Assembly: GCF_030733845.1 (NCBI RefSeq)
Contig: NZ_CP132311.1
Coordinates: 871,501-935,500, forward strand
From: Shinella zoogloeoides
GTDB lineage: Bacteria; Pseudomonadota; Alphaproteobacteria; Rhizobiales; Rhizobiaceae
DNA length: 64,000 nt
Reading direction: 5' to 3'
Shown: positions 14,403 to 24,243 of the stretch, one piece after another
How the letters are laid out: every line of letters starts with the position of its first letter
Position numbering within the stretch: the stretch's first letter is position 1
Program-made: the position numbers and the translations under genes
The notes under the pieces: generated by a model
Database searches by the model: none
What the model was told of the DNA's origin: nothing
What the model saw: the letters and a program-made list of their open reading frames with translations, nothing else

Positions 14403-16736
14403 TTACGGCAGCGTATAGGCGATGACGTAATCGCCCGGCTTCGTCCCGACGGAGCCGTGGCCGCCGGCGACGATCAGGACGTATTGCTTGTCGCCGACCG
14501 TATAGGTCATCGGTGTCGCCTGTCCGCCGGCCGGAAGGCGGGCTTCCCAGAGCTGGCGGCCGCTGGTCACGTCGTAGGCGCGCAGGTAGTCGTCGACCGC
14601 CGCGCCGAGGAAGGCGACGCCGCCCTTGGTGATGATCGGGCCGCCGATGCCCGGCACGCCGACCTTGAAGGGCAGCGGCAGCGGCGTCATGTCCATGACC
14701 GTGCCGTTCTTGTGCTTGTAGGCGATGTCGCCCGTCGCAAGGTTGGCGCCCGCGACATAGCCCCATGGCGGCGCCTGGCAGGGAATGCCGAGCGGGCCGA
14801 GGAACGGCCCCATGAAGACGCCGTAGGGTGCGCCCTCATTGCGGTTGAGGCCCTGCTCGGAGCCCTTCTCGTCCTGTCCCTTGGGAGGGATCTGGTCACG
14901 CGGCACGAGGCGGGAGGTGAAGGCGAGGTAGGTCGGCATGCCGAACATCACCTGCCGTTCGGGATCCACCGCGACCGAGCCCCAGTTGAACGTGCCGAAA
15001 TTGCCGGGATAGACGATGGTGCCTTCCAGCGACGGCGGCGTGTAGCGGCCCTCGTACTTCATCGACAGGAAGTCGATGCGGCACGCGAGCTGGTCGAACA
15101 TGGTGATGCCCCACATGTTCTTCTCCGTCAGCGGCGGCGGCATGAAGGTGAGGCCGGAGACCGGCTGGGTCGGGGCGGTGAAGTCCTCCGGGATCGCGCC
15201 GGTCGGGGCAGGCACTTCCTCGATCGGGATGATCGGCTCGCCCGAGCGCCGGTCGAGCACGTAGATGTCGCCCTGCTTGGTCGGGCCGACGAGGGCGGGA
15301 ATGGTCGCGCCATCCTTCGTGATGTCGATCAGCGCAGGCTGGGCCGGCACGTCCATGTCCCAGAGGTCGTGATGCACGGTCTGGCGTACCCAGCGTACCG
15401 CACCGGACTTGATGTCGAGCGCCACGATGGAGGACGAATATTTCTCGACATGCTCGCTGCGGCCCATGCCGAGCTGGTCGGGCACGCGGTTGCCGAGCGG
15501 TATGTAGACGAGGCCGAGCGCCTCGTCATAGCTGAACACCGACCAGGAGTTCGGCGAGTTGACGGTGTAGACCTGTCCTTCCAGCAGCGGCGTCGTGACG
15601 TCGGGATTGCCCGAATCCCAGTTCCAGACGAGGGCGCCGGAATTGACGTCGAAGGCGCGGATGACGCCGGACTGCGACTGGGTCGAGTAATTGTCGTTCA
15701 CCGCCCCGCCGATGATGATCTTGCCGTCGGTGATGACGGGCGGCGAGGTGGAGTAGTAGTAGCCGGCCGGATTGTACGGCATGCCCTGTGCGAGCTGCAG
15801 CACGCCGTTCTGGGCGAACCCGGTGCACACGTCGCCGGTCGCCGCGTCGAGCGCGATCAGCCGGGCGTCCGAGGTCGGCAGGTAGACGCGCGTCGCGCAG
15901 GTCGTGCCTGATGTGGCGGCCGGATCGGCATAGTAGGTCACGCCGCGGCAGGTCTGGTGCTGGCGATCCGGGTTCATGCCGGAGTTGGAATCGTATTTCC
16001 ATTTCTCCTTGCCGGTCGCCGCATCGAGCGCGATCGCCCAGTTGTGCGGGGTGCACATGTAGAGCGTGTCGCCGATCTTCAGCGGCGTCACCTGATAGGT
16101 GGTTTCGCCCACGTCGTCAGGCAGCTTCACGTCGCCGGTCTGGTACTGCCAGGCGACCTTCAGCGTCGAGACGTTCTCCGTGTTCACCTGATCGAGCGGC
16201 GAATAGCGCTGGCCGTATTGCGTGCGGCCGTACTGGTGCCATTCGCCGGCCGGCACGTTGCCGCCGAGGGCCGGCGTGGCGTTCACCACGTCGGTCGGCA
16301 GGTCGCCGGCGATGTCGTGCGGGTCCTGCGTCATCGAATAGCCGGCAACGGCGATGGCGACGATGGTGGCGACGGCAAGCGGCAGGGCGGAGGCGGCATA
16401 GCGCGTGCCGGTGGGGCTTGCGAAGCCGAGCGGCCGGCGGATGGCCGGCAGCATCAGCCACAGGCCGATGAGCACGATGACGCCGCCGCGCGGGCCGAGC
16501 TGCCACCAGTCGAAGCCGACTTCGAAGATCGCCCAGCCGAGCGAACCGAGGATGATGAGGGCATAGAGCCAGAGCGCCGCGCTGGAGCGGCGCAAGAGGA
16601 GGACGGCAGTAACGAGGAAGGCGATGCCGGTGACGAGATAGTAGGGGCTGCCGCCAAGCGAAAGCAGCCACCCGCCTCCGCCCGTCAGCACCAGTCCGAT
16701 GAGGGCGATGACGGCGGCGGTAATTGTTAGCAACAT
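14403..16736 (-). CDS. gcd: Membrane-bound PQQ-dependent glucose/quinate/shikimate dehydrogenase
   Basis: A 777-residue protein. About five N-terminal membrane helices (residues 1-140) anchor a periplasmic eight-bladed PQQ propeller with repeated W-motifs such as GDTLYMCTPHNWAIALDAATGKEKW and the conserved VHHDLWDMDVPAQP segment. It oxidises glucose (or related polyols) to gluconolactone in the periplasm and passes electrons to ubiquinone, often acidifying the medium and dissolving phosphate. Length is usual for Gcd. Strong site GGAG nine bases before the ATG. PQQ biosynthesis genes are not in this window. Confidence 0.92.
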   Translation of the reverse strand: MLLTITAAVIALIGLVLTGGGGWLLSLGGSPYYLVTGIAFLVTAVLLLRRSSAALWLYALIILGSLGWAIFEVGFDWWQLGPRGGVIVLIGLWLMLPAIRRPLGFASPTGTRYAASALPLAVATIVAIAVAGYSMTQDPHDIAGDLPTDVVNATPALGGNVPAGEWHQYGRTQYGQRYSPLDQVNTENVSTLKVAWQYQTGDVKLPDDVGETTYQVTPLKIGDTLYMCTPHNWAIALDAATGKEKWKYDSNSGMNPDRQHQTCRGVTYYADPAATSGTTCATRVYLPTSDARLIALDAATGDVCTGFAQNGVLQLAQGMPYNPAGYYYSTSPPVITDGKIIIGGAVNDNYSTQSQSGVIRAFDVNSGALVWNWDSGNPDVTTPLLEGQVYTVNSPNSWSVFSYDEALGLVYIPLGNRVPDQLGMGRSEHVEKYSSSIVALDIKSGAVRWVRQTVHHDLWDMDVPAQPALIDITKDGATIPALVGPTKQGDIYVLDRRSGEPIIPIEEVPAPTGAIPEDFTAPTQPVSGLTFMPPPLTEKNMWGITMFDQLACRIDFLSMKYEGRYTPPSLEGTIVYPGNFGTFNWGSVAVDPERQVMFGMPTYLAFTSRLVPRDQIPPKGQDEKGSEQGLNRNEGAPYGVFMGPFLGPLGIPCQAPPWGYVAGANLATGDIAYKHKNGTVMDMTPLPLPFKVGVPGIGGPIITKGGVAFLGAAVDDYLRAYDVTSGRQLWEARLPAGGQATPMTYTVGDKQYVLIVAGGHGSVGTKPGDYVIAYTLP

Positions 16737-16900
16737 GATGATCTCCGTTAGCGATGCCGGCCAGGGAGGAGAGCCGGCATGACGTCCGGCTCAGGGAGGG
16801 ACGCTGGAGAAATTAGGGCAGAAACGTGTCGCTTCAATGCCATCGCCACGACTTTGCCAAAAACTATACTTTTCGGCGCAAGTATTTCGTGCAGACTGGG

Positions 16901-18517
16901 TCACGTCCCGCAGAACGTGGCGGTGATCTCCTCGCCCGGCTTCGGCGGCAGCGCATAGGCGGCAAAGGCCGGCTGGTCCTCGTAGGGCTTCGACAGCACG
17001 TCGTTCAGCGCCTCGAACAGCGAGAAGTCGCCATGGTCGACCGCCGCCGTCAGGGCCTCCTCGACCTTGTGGTTGCGCGGAATGAAGGCCGGGTTGACCC
17101 GGCGCATCGCCGCCGCGCGCTCCTGCGGCGAGGTCGCGTCCTGCGCCAGCCGCGCGCGCCAGGCGGCAAGCCAGGGCGCCAGCGCGGCCGGGTCTTCCAT
17201 GACGTTGGCGAAGCCTGCCTCCGTGAAACCCCCTCTGCCTGCCGGCATCTCCCCCACAAGGGGGGAGACAGCAGGGGGCTGGCTCCTCGCAGAATTATGC
17301 CCCGAAGAGTGCAACTGGGTGAGCCCCTCCCCCTTGTGGGGAGGGGTTGGGGAGGGGTCTTGGCTCTCCGCCGCGTCCGCCAGCCGGCGGAAGGTCAGCG
17401 TATAGTCGGCCTTCTGCTCGTAGAGCGTGACGAGCAGGTCGCGGATCAGCGCCTGGTCGCTCTCCTGCTCCTCCTCGCCAAGGCCGATCTTGCCGCGGAT
17501 CACCGTTTTCCAGTGCGCCTGGAAGCGCTCCATGAAACGGCCGACCGCTTCGTTCGCCGCTTCCACCGCCTTGTCCTGGTCGTCGTCGAGGATTGCGAGC
17601 ATCGCCTCGGCGAGCCGCGCGATGTTCCACTGGCCGATCATCGGCTGGTTGCCGAAGGCATAGCGCCCGCCCTGGTCGATGGAGGAATAGACGGTGCGCG
17701 GGTCGTAGCGGTCCATGAAGGCGCAGGGGCCGAAGTCGATGGTCTCGCCCGAGATCGTCATATTGTCGGTGTTCATCACGCCGTGGATGAAGCCGACGCC
17801 GAGCCATTTGGCGATCAGCGCCGCCTGCCTTTCCGCCACCGCGTCGATGAGGGCGAGATAGGGTCTGTCCGCGCCCTTCAGCTCTGGATAGTGCCGGTCG
17901 ATGACATGGTCGGCGAGCACCCGCACATTGTCCGTGTCGCCGCGCGCGGCGAAGAACTGGAAGGTGCCGACGCGGATATGGCTGGCGGCGACGCGGGTGA
18001 ACACCGCGCCGGGCAGCACGCGGTCGCGATAGACCGGCTGGCCGGTGGCGACCGCCGCCAGCGCCCGCGTCGTCGGGATGCCGAGCGCGTGCATGGCCTC
18101 GCTGACGATATATTCGCGCAGCACCGGCCCGAGCGCCGCGCGCCCATCGCCGCGGCGCGAATAGGGCGTCTGGCCGGCGCCCTTGAGCTGGATGTCGCGC
18201 CGCCGGCCGTGCCGGTCGATCACCTCGCCGAGGAGGATCGCCCGCCCGTCGCCGAGCCGCGGCACGAACTGGCCGAACTGGTGGCCGGCATAGGCCATGG
18301 CGAGCGGCAGGCCGCCGGGCAGGGCGACATTGCCCGAAAAATAGCCCGCGCCGTGCCGCTCCAGCGCGTCGGCGTCGAGGCCGAGCTCGTCGGCGAGCGC
18401 CCGGTTGAACTTGATAAGGCGCGGCGCTTCCACCGGCGTCGGGTCGACCGGCGCGAAGAACGCGTCCGGCAGGCGTGCATAGCTGTTGTCGAAGGAAATG
18501 CCCGTTGCGCCGCTCAT
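16901..18517 (-). CDS. selO: SelO-type protein AMPylase with an in-frame repeat insertion
   Basis: A 538-residue pseudokinase-fold protein that AMPylates Ser/Thr/Tyr of other proteins. Catalytic features are present: HGVMNTDNMTISG (Asp251 region), IDFGPCAFMD (Asp261), and the nucleotide-binding LKGAGQTPYSRRGDGRAALG. It ends FCGT, with Cys at the place of selenocysteine in eukaryotic SelO. Residues of about 386-431 (DPSPTPPHKGEGL to [10 protein letters not shown]) are encoded by a type B repeat (17229-17358), adding about 44 residues to a family that is normally shorter. The frame is uninterrupted through it, so the product may still work if this is a surface loop. Confidence 0.9.
   Translation of the reverse strand: MSGATGISFDNSYARLPDAFFAPVDPTPVEAPRLIKFNRALADELGLDADALERHGAGYFSGNVALPGGLPLAMAYAGHQFGQFVPRLGDGRAILLGEVIDRHGRRRDIQLKGAGQTPYSRRGDGRAALGPVLREYIVSEAMHALGIPTTRALAAVATGQPVYRDRVLPGAVFTRVAASHIRVGTFQFFAARGDTDNVRVLADHVIDRHYPELKGADRPYLALIDAVAERQAALIAKWLGVGFIHGVMNTDNMTISGETIDFGPCAFMDRYDPRTVYSSIDQGGRYAFGNQPMIGQWNIARLAEAMLAILDDDQDKAVEAANEAVGRFMERFQAHWKTVIRGKIGLGEEEQESDQALIRDLLVTLYEQKADYTLTFRRLADAAESQDPSPTPPHKGEGLTQLHSSGHNSARSQPPAVSPLVGEMPAGRGGFTEAGFANVMEDPAALAPWLAAWRARLAQDATSPQERAAAMRRVNPAFIPRNHKVEEALTAAVDHGDFSLFEALNDVLSKPYEDQPAFAAYALPPKPGEEITATFCGT
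17229..17358. repeat. Type B RIME-like repeat inside selO
   Basis: Carries the same CTGCCTGCCGGCATCTCCCC and CCCTTGTGGGGAGGGG halves as intergenic copies, yet lies wholly within the selO frame and is read in the frame giving DPSPTPPHKGEGL. Confidence 0.92.
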
Positions 18518-18583
18518 GATCCGTCCGTCCGTTGCTGCATCACCCTATCAGATAGGGTCTGCGGCCGGCGAACGGAAGGCGTA

Positions 18584-19762
18584 TCAGGCGATCATCACGA
18601 AAAGCCCGAAACTATGGCCGAACTGGGTGAGGCGGCGGATCTGCTCGGGCAGGCTGCGATACAGCTTCTGCAGCCGTGGCCGCACACGCGCCGTCCAGAG
18701 GTTGGCATAGGCCATGCCGACGAAATTAGTCGGCAGCGCATAGGTTTCGAGCCCGATGGTGCGGTTGCTCCAGCTTTCCTTGTAGTCGGTCGGGTGGCCG
18801 AGCAGGTCGTAGGTCTTCACCCCCTGCTCGATCAGCCAGCACACCGTCATGTCCATCTGCGTCTTGCCGGGGGAGGCATCGCGCAGCGCCCAGTCGAAGG
18901 CGCCGAGATAGGCATAGTAGTGGCAGTGGTGCACGAAGCCGAGCTCGGCGGCCGCCATGCGGTCTCCGGCCTTCAGCAGGAAGAGGCAGGCGCCGGAGAG
19001 CGGGTCCCGGTCGCCGGGAAGCGCGGTCAGGAAACGGTCGAAATCGGGGGAGGCGATGGCGTGGCCGCGCCGCGCCGTCTCGCGCAGCCACTGGCGCTTG
19101 TGGTGCAGGAAGAGGGGAATGGCCGCCGCGAAGCCGGCATCGCCCGGAAACAGCACCTCGAAGGAAAGTTCGCCGTGCCGCGCCAGCGCGTTGCGCCGGC
19201 GGTTGCGGTTGCGCCGCTGCGTCTTGCTGAACCGGCTCGCATAGTCCTCCGGCGAGGCGAAGGCGGAAAGGTCGAGCATGGAGGCGGTGTTGCCGCGGCC
19301 GGAAAGCGGCGCCGTCTGCGTCAGGAGCCCGGCGAGCGCCGAGCCCACCGGCACGCTCTCGAGCAGCGCGAGGTCGTGGCTTCCCTTCGCGAGCGCGGCA
19401 AGAAGGTTCTGGGCCGCCTCCTGCCCGAGGGCGGGGTCGGCCAGCATGTTGGAATATTGGCAATGCGGCGTGCTGAGCGGTTCGAGGCGCTTCAGCCGGC
19501 CGCCGGTCAGCATCAGCGGCCAGACGGCGACCAGCCGCTCGCCCTGCCACAGCGTATGGATTTCCGGCCGGCAATCCTCGCCGCCATAGCTGTCGATCCA
19601 GCAGGCGCACCAGTCGTAGCTCTGGAAATAGGACAGCGGATCGGCCGCGCGGGCATCGAGCGCACGCCAGGCAGCCGCCGCATCCTCCATCGCGGCACGG
19701 TCCCGGAGCACGCGGTGCTCCACGTCCACGACGCCGGTGATGTCGATGCGCTGAATGGTCAT
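18584..19762 (-). CDS. GNAT/CelD-like acetyltransferase-fold protein
   Basis: A 392-residue protein of the CelD/BcsL group with an acetyltransferase-6 (FemAB-like) fold: LSYFQSYDWCACWIDSYG near residue 40, QRRNRNRRRNALARHGELSFEV near residue 180 and YYAYLGAFDWALRDASPGKTQMDM in the C-terminal half. CelD-type proteins are associated with cellulose or other polysaccharide modification, but no polysaccharide genes lie nearby. I chose the ATG at 19762 (AGGAAAGAG just upstream) rather than an upstream in-frame start. Confidence 0.78.
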   Translation of the reverse strand: MTIQRIDITGVVDVEHRVLRDRAAMEDAAAAWRALDARAADPLSYFQSYDWCACWIDSYGGEDCRPEIHTLWQGERLVAVWPLMLTGGRLKRLEPLSTPHCQYSNMLADPALGQEAAQNLLAALAKGSHDLALLESVPVGSALAGLLTQTAPLSGRGNTASMLDLSAFASPEDYASRFSKTQRRNRNRRRNALARHGELSFEVLFPGDAGFAAAIPLFLHHKRQWLRETARRGHAIASPDFDRFLTALPGDRDPLSGACLFLLKAGDRMAAAELGFVHHCHYYAYLGAFDWALRDASPGKTQMDMTVCWLIEQGVKTYDLLGHPTDYKESWSNRTIGLETYALPTNFVGMAYANLWTARVRPRLQKLYRSLPEQIRRLTQFGHSFGLFVMIA

Positions 19763-19937
19763 GTCTCTTTCCTCGTTCTGCCAGCGAAAGTAGCGGCGCG
19801 CACTTAACAAACCTTTTCGGTTGGTCCCGCAGCCCCTTGCGGAGCGGATCGAGATGGAATTTCATGACCTTCTGAATAAGCGCGGGGCGCGGCCCGTTTC
19901 CTTTTTCAACAGGGCCGATCGATTCTTGGAGGATATC

Positions 19938-21971
19938 GTGCAGCGGAATGTCCATCGACTGATCGGGGCGCTCGCCGCCTGTCTCCTCATCCTCGCCGCG
20001 CCCGCTGCCTTCGCGGCCGAGCGCTACGCCCTCCTCATCGGCAATGCCGAATACGAGGATGCCGAGCCGCTGGAAAACCCGCTGAACGACATCGACCTCG
20101 TCGGCGAGGCGCTGGAGCGGGCCGATTTCTCCGTGACGCGCGCCACCGACGTCGACTATCTCGGCATGCTGTCGGCCCTCAACAACTTCACGCGCGTGGC
20201 AGAGAAGGTGGAGAACCCGGTGCTCTTCGTCTATTTCTCCGGTTACGCGGTGCAGATCGACGGCGACAACTACCTGCTGCCGACCGACGCGTCCGGCCGC
20301 ACGCTGACGGGCCTGCGCAACCGTTCGCTTGCGGTCTCCGAGGTGACCGGCGCACTGCGCAAGCTCGGCACCGGCCTCAAGGTCGTGCTGTTCGACGCCG
20401 CGCACGAAAACCCGTTCCTGACCCTGCGCGACATTCCCGAGGGCCTTGCCGAGCCGAAGAACGCCGACGGCATCCACTATGCCTACGCCGCCGCGCCCGG
20501 CACGACCTACGACTATGAAGGCACGCCGATCAGCCCCTTCGCCTCGGCCTTCGTCGATGCGGTCAGCATTCCCGGCATCGCGCTGGAGGAGGCGTTCCGA
20601 AAGGTCTCCGACATCGTCAAGGAGCGCAGCCAGGGCAAGCAGGAGGTCTGGCAGAGCGATGCCGACTACGGCAAGTTCGCCCTGAGCGCCAAGGACGGCA
20701 AGGTCGACGAGGCGGAAGTCTCGTTCTACGAATTCGCCTCGCTCTCCGATAACCGCGAGGCCTACGACCGCTACCTCAGCCGCTACCCGGAAGGCGTCTT
20801 CGCCTATATCGCCGAGCGCAAGATCGAGCTGCTCGGCAAGCGCTTCGAGCGCGAGCACGAGGATGCCGGCAACCTGCCCTATGTCACGGTCGCCAACGAC
20901 CGGCACGACCCCTGCGGGCGCCTGTCCTTCGGTGGCAAGGATCGCGACCGCCGGCTTTCCGACCTTTACAAGGACGGCCAGCTCGTCTTGATCGACTTCA
21001 GCTTCTGGGCTCCGCCGGAAAGCTGCGACTACCTTTCCTATTTCTCGACCGTCTATTCGCGCGAGCGCCTTCGCAACATCATCACCTCGGCGAGCATTCC
21101 CGAGCGCCGCATCTACGTGGCGAGCGAGGATGATCTCAGCCCCAGCGAGGAACGTGCGATCTACGACTATTTCGACGAGGATCGCCGCGGTTACGCCCAG
21201 TCGCTGATGTTCCGTGCAATCAACGACGAGCGCCGCCACGGCCTCGGCATCGCGGTGAAGACGCCTGACGACAATGCGCGCGAATATGTCGATGAGATCG
21301 ACTGCGGCGACGGCTGCCTGCGCGTTCGCGGCCTCGTGCGCTTCCGCGACAATTCCGTGCGCGGGCTGGAGGACTACGAGTTCGAATTCGTTGACGTGCG
21401 CCGCCTCGGCTATTTCGACCGCTACCGCGATGCCCTGCGCGACTTCCCGGTCGAGGAGCATGCTTCGAACGATACCCGCCACGATGCGAAGTCGGACGGC
21501 TATGCGGCCACGAGTTCATCCGGCAGCGGCAGCGGCGACGGCTACGGCGCGGATGCCGATCGCTACCGCGACGCGCGCACGGTGGGCGGCTGGGACATCG
21601 TCGCGGACTTTTCCGGCGACCGGCGCTTTTCGAACTGCCGCGCGGTCCGGCGCGGCGACGGCGGCCGTTTTGCCGCCTTCCGCTGGTACGACGACGGCCA
21701 CGTGACCTTCGGCTTCCAGGATACGTCCTATGACTATGCTGACAACTACACCAATGATGCGAAATACTGGATCGACGACGGTGAGGGTTACGACATCGTC
21801 GGCAAGGCCTATGGAAGCCAGGAGATCGCCTACGATCTCGGCAGCGACCGGTCGGTCATCGAGGCATTGAAACGCGGCAACCACATCCGTATCGGCGACG
21901 TGCGAACCAGCCTCAAGGGCTCGAGCGCCATGCTGAACGACCTGCAGGAATGCGTGGGCGCATTCCGCTGA
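19938..21971 (+). CDS. Exported caspase-fold (C14) protein lacking catalytic residues
   Basis: A 677-residue protein. The GTG at 19938 has TTGGAGG six bases upstream and begins a textbook signal peptide (MQRNVHRLIGALAACLLILA, ending AAFAA). Residues 28-250 form a caspase p20-like domain: YALLIGNAEYEDAEPLENPLND, then YFSGYA and FDAAHENPF. In active metacaspases these last motifs read SGHG and DACRNP, so the catalytic His is Tyr103 and the Cys is Ala155: a likely dead enzyme or binding protein. A Ser/Gly linker follows near residue 525, then a C-terminal domain of unknown type. It is divergent from the CelD-like gene. Confidence 0.85.
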   Translation: MQRNVHRLIGALAACLLILAAPAAFAAERYALLIGNAEYEDAEPLENPLNDIDLVGEALERADFSVTRATDVDYLGMLSALNNFTRVAEKVENPVLFVYFSGYAVQIDGDNYLLPTDASGRTLTGLRNRSLAVSEVTGALRKLGTGLKVVLFDAAHENPFLTLRDIPEGLAEPKNADGIHYAYAAAPGTTYDYEGTPISPFASAFVDAVSIPGIALEEAFRKVSDIVKERSQGKQEVWQSDADYGKFALSAKDGKVDEAEVSFYEFASLSDNREAYDRYLSRYPEGVFAYIAERKIELLGKRFEREHEDAGNLPYVTVANDRHDPCGRLSFGGKDRDRRLSDLYKDGQLVLIDFSFWAPPESCDYLSYFSTVYSRERLRNIITSASIPERRIYVASEDDLSPSEERAIYDYFDEDRRGYAQSLMFRAINDERRHGLGIAVKTPDDNAREYVDEIDCGDGCLRVRGLVRFRDNSVRGLEDYEFEFVDVRRLGYFDRYRDALRDFPVEEHASNDTRHDAKSDGYAATSSSGSGSGDGYGADADRYRDARTVGGWDIVADFSGDRRFSNCRAVRRGDGGRFAAFRWYDDGHVTFGFQDTSYDYADNYTNDAKYWIDDGEGYDIVGKAYGSQEIAYDLGSDRSVIEALKRGNHIRIGDVRTSLKGSSAMLNDLQECVGAFR

Positions 21972-22006
21972 TCCCGGTCAGGTCCGACCCTCTGACCGGC
22001 TTCTTG

Positions 22007-22035
22007 GCCGGCGCGAACGATGCGCCGGCTTTTTC
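22007..22035 (+). terminator. Rho-independent terminator after the pseudo-caspase gene
   Basis: GCCGGCGC and GCGCCGGC form an eight-base stem followed by TTTTTC; it lies between convergent genes. Confidence 0.8.
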
Positions 22036-22055
22036 TTTCGAGCGCTTTGCGGCTC

Positions 22056-24149
22056 CTACATCTTTCCCGCAACCTTGATGGCGAAGGCATATTCGAAGGC
22101 GATCTCCTCGAGCCGCTGGAAGCGGCCGGAGGCGCCGCCGTGGCCGGCGCCCATGTTCGTCTTGAGCAGGATCGGTTCCGAGCCGGTCGTCTTCTCGCGC
22201 AGCCGCGCCACCCACTTGGTCGGCTCCCAGTAGGTGACGCGCGGATCGGTGAGGCCGGAAAGGGCGAGGATGGCGGGGTAGGGCCTGGCCGCGACATTGT
22301 CGTAGGGCGAGTAGCTGGCCATGAGCTGGTAGAAGTCCTTGCTCTCGATCGGGTTGCCCCATTCGGGCCATTCCGGCGGGGTGAGCGGCAGCGTGTCGTC
22401 CAGCATGGTGTTGAGCACGTCGACGAAGGGCACGGCGGCGATGATGCCGCCGAACTTTTCCGGCGCCATGTTGGCGATCGCGCCCATCAGCATGCCGCCG
22501 GCCGAACCGCCCTCGGCGACGATCCTCGCGTAGGACGTGAACTTCTCTTGATTCAGATAGTCGGCCGCGGCGATGAAGTCCTTGAACGTATTGGTCTTCC
22601 TGTCCATCTTGCCGTTCTCGTACCAGGCAAAGCCCTTGTCCTTGCCGCCGCGGATATGGGCGATGGCATAGACGAAGCCGCGGTCGACCAGCGATAGGCA
22701 ATTCGTGTTGAAGGACGCCGGGATGGTGATGCCGTAGGCGCCGTAGCCGTAGAGCAGGCACGGCGCGGAGCCGTCGAGCGGGGTGTCCTTGCGGTAGAGC
22801 AGGGTGACCGGCACACTCTCGCCGTCGAGGGCGGGAGCGAAGACGCGGCGGGTGACGTAGTCGTCCGGGTTGTGGCCGGAGGGCACTTCCTGCGTCTTCA
22901 GCAACGTGCGCTCGCGCGTCGCCATGTCGTAGTCGAAGAGCTGCGAGGGCGTCGTCATCGAGGAATAGGAGAAGCGGATGACATCAGTGTCATATTCCGC
23001 CGCGCCCGAAAGGCCGAGCGAATAGGCCTCTTCCGCAAAGGCGATGGCATGCTCCTCGCCGCTCTTGCGGTCGCGCACCACGATGCGCGGCAGGCCCTCG
23101 TGGCGCTCCAGCCAGACGAGGTGGCGGGCGAAGGCCATGTGGCTGAGGATGAGCGTGCCGGGGCGGTGCGGCACGACCTCGCTCCAGTTCTCGCGGCCCG
23201 GCGCCGTCACCGGCGCCTCCATGATCTTGAAGTCCTTGGCGCCGTCGGCATTGGTGAGGATGTAGAAGACGTCGCCGCCCTCCGTCATCGAGTATTCGAG
23301 GCCCACCTGGCGCGGAGCGACGACGACGGGGGTCGCGAGAAGGTCGTTGGTCGAGAGCAGGCGGTATTCGCTCGTCTCGTGGTCGTGGATATCGATATAG
23401 ACGAAGTCGTCGATCAGCGAGCCGCCGACCGAGAGGAAGAAGCCGGCATCCTTCTCCTCGTAGACGAGGCGGTCCTTGTCCTGCGGCTCGCCGAGGATGT
23501 GATGGAAGATCTTCGAGGGACGGTGGTTCTCGTCGAGCGCGGTGTAGAAGAAGCTCTTCGCATCCGGCGCCCAGACGCCGCCGCCGCCCGAATTGACGAT
23601 CGTGTCCGCGCGGTCCTCGCCGCTTGCAAGGTCGCGCACCTTCAGCGTGAAATATTCCGAGCCCTTGTCGTCATAGCCCCAGATGCCCACCGAATGGTCG
23701 GTCGAATGGTCGATGCCCGACAGGCGGAAATAGTCCTTGCCGGCCGCCTCCTTGTCGCCGTCGAGCAGGATGGTGCGCGTCCCGCCGTCGCGCGGCTCGC
23801 GGAAATAGCGCGGCTGCTCCCCGCCGGTGACATAGGCAGTGCCGTAGGCGAAGGGGCCGTCCTTGACCGGCACGGAGCTGTCGTCCTCCTTGATGCGCCC
23901 GCGCATCTCGGCAAACAGCGCCTTCTGCAAGGCCTCCGTATCGGCCATGGCCGCCGTCATATAGGCGTTCTCGGCCTCCAGATGCGCGCGGATCTCCGGC
24001 TGCAGGATGGAAGGATCCTTGAACATCGCCTGCCAGTTCTCGTCGCGGAACCAGGCATAGTCGTCGGTGCGGGTGATGCCGTGGCGGGTGTCGGAGACGG
24101 GCTTCTTGGCGGCGAGGGGGGCGGCAGGCAGGTTTTTGAAGACGGACAA
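22056..24149 (-). CDS. ptrB: Oligopeptidase B-like S9 serine peptidase
   Basis: A 697-residue cytosolic prolyl-oligopeptidase-family enzyme: an N-terminal beta-propeller (from about 75 to 420) that limits substrate size and a C-terminal alpha/beta hydrolase domain. The triad is visible: Ser549 in GGSAGG, Asp635 in LSGLTDPRV, His670 in GAGHGG. The family cleaves short peptides after Arg/Lys. It begins with TTG at 24149, preceded by GGAG at seven bases. Length is normal. Confidence 0.93.
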   Translation of the reverse strand: MSVFKNLPAAPLAAKKPVSDTRHGITRTDDYAWFRDENWQAMFKDPSILQPEIRAHLEAENAYMTAAMADTEALQKALFAEMRGRIKEDDSSVPVKDGPFAYGTAYVTGGEQPRYFREPRDGGTRTILLDGDKEAAGKDYFRLSGIDHSTDHSVGIWGYDDKGSEYFTLKVRDLASGEDRADTIVNSGGGGVWAPDAKSFFYTALDENHRPSKIFHHILGEPQDKDRLVYEEKDAGFFLSVGGSLIDDFVYIDIHDHETSEYRLLSTNDLLATPVVVAPRQVGLEYSMTEGGDVFYILTNADGAKDFKIMEAPVTAPGRENWSEVVPHRPGTLILSHMAFARHLVWLERHEGLPRIVVRDRKSGEEHAIAFAEEAYSLGLSGAAEYDTDVIRFSYSSMTTPSQLFDYDMATRERTLLKTQEVPSGHNPDDYVTRRVFAPALDGESVPVTLLYRKDTPLDGSAPCLLYGYGAYGITIPASFNTNCLSLVDRGFVYAIAHIRGGKDKGFAWYENGKMDRKTNTFKDFIAAADYLNQEKFTSYARIVAEGGSAGGMLMGAIANMAPEKFGGIIAAVPFVDVLNTMLDDTLPLTPPEWPEWGNPIESKDFYQLMASYSPYDNVAARPYPAILALSGLTDPRVTYWEPTKWVARLREKTTGSEPILLKTNMGAGHGGASGRFQRLEEIAFEYAFAIKVAGKM

Positions 24150-24243
24150 GATTTCACTCCGGCGGAAGGATAGGCGGGATCAAAGAGATAGAGAGCCGGG
24201 GCGTTCGCATCAAGCGGAGGTTTCGGCAGAGACACGAGAAAGA

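Noticed and set aside
16826..19807. A 993-residue open frame on the + strand, antisense to selO and the CelD-like gene
   Set aside because: Its translation is rich in Arg/Ala/Gly/Val with no recognisable domain; it is the usual antisense shadow of high-GC genes that are clearly coded on the other strand.
18726..21482. A 918-residue open frame on the - strand antisense to the pseudo-caspase gene
   Set aside because: Same reason; it spans a divergent promoter region and two well-supported genes in opposite directions.
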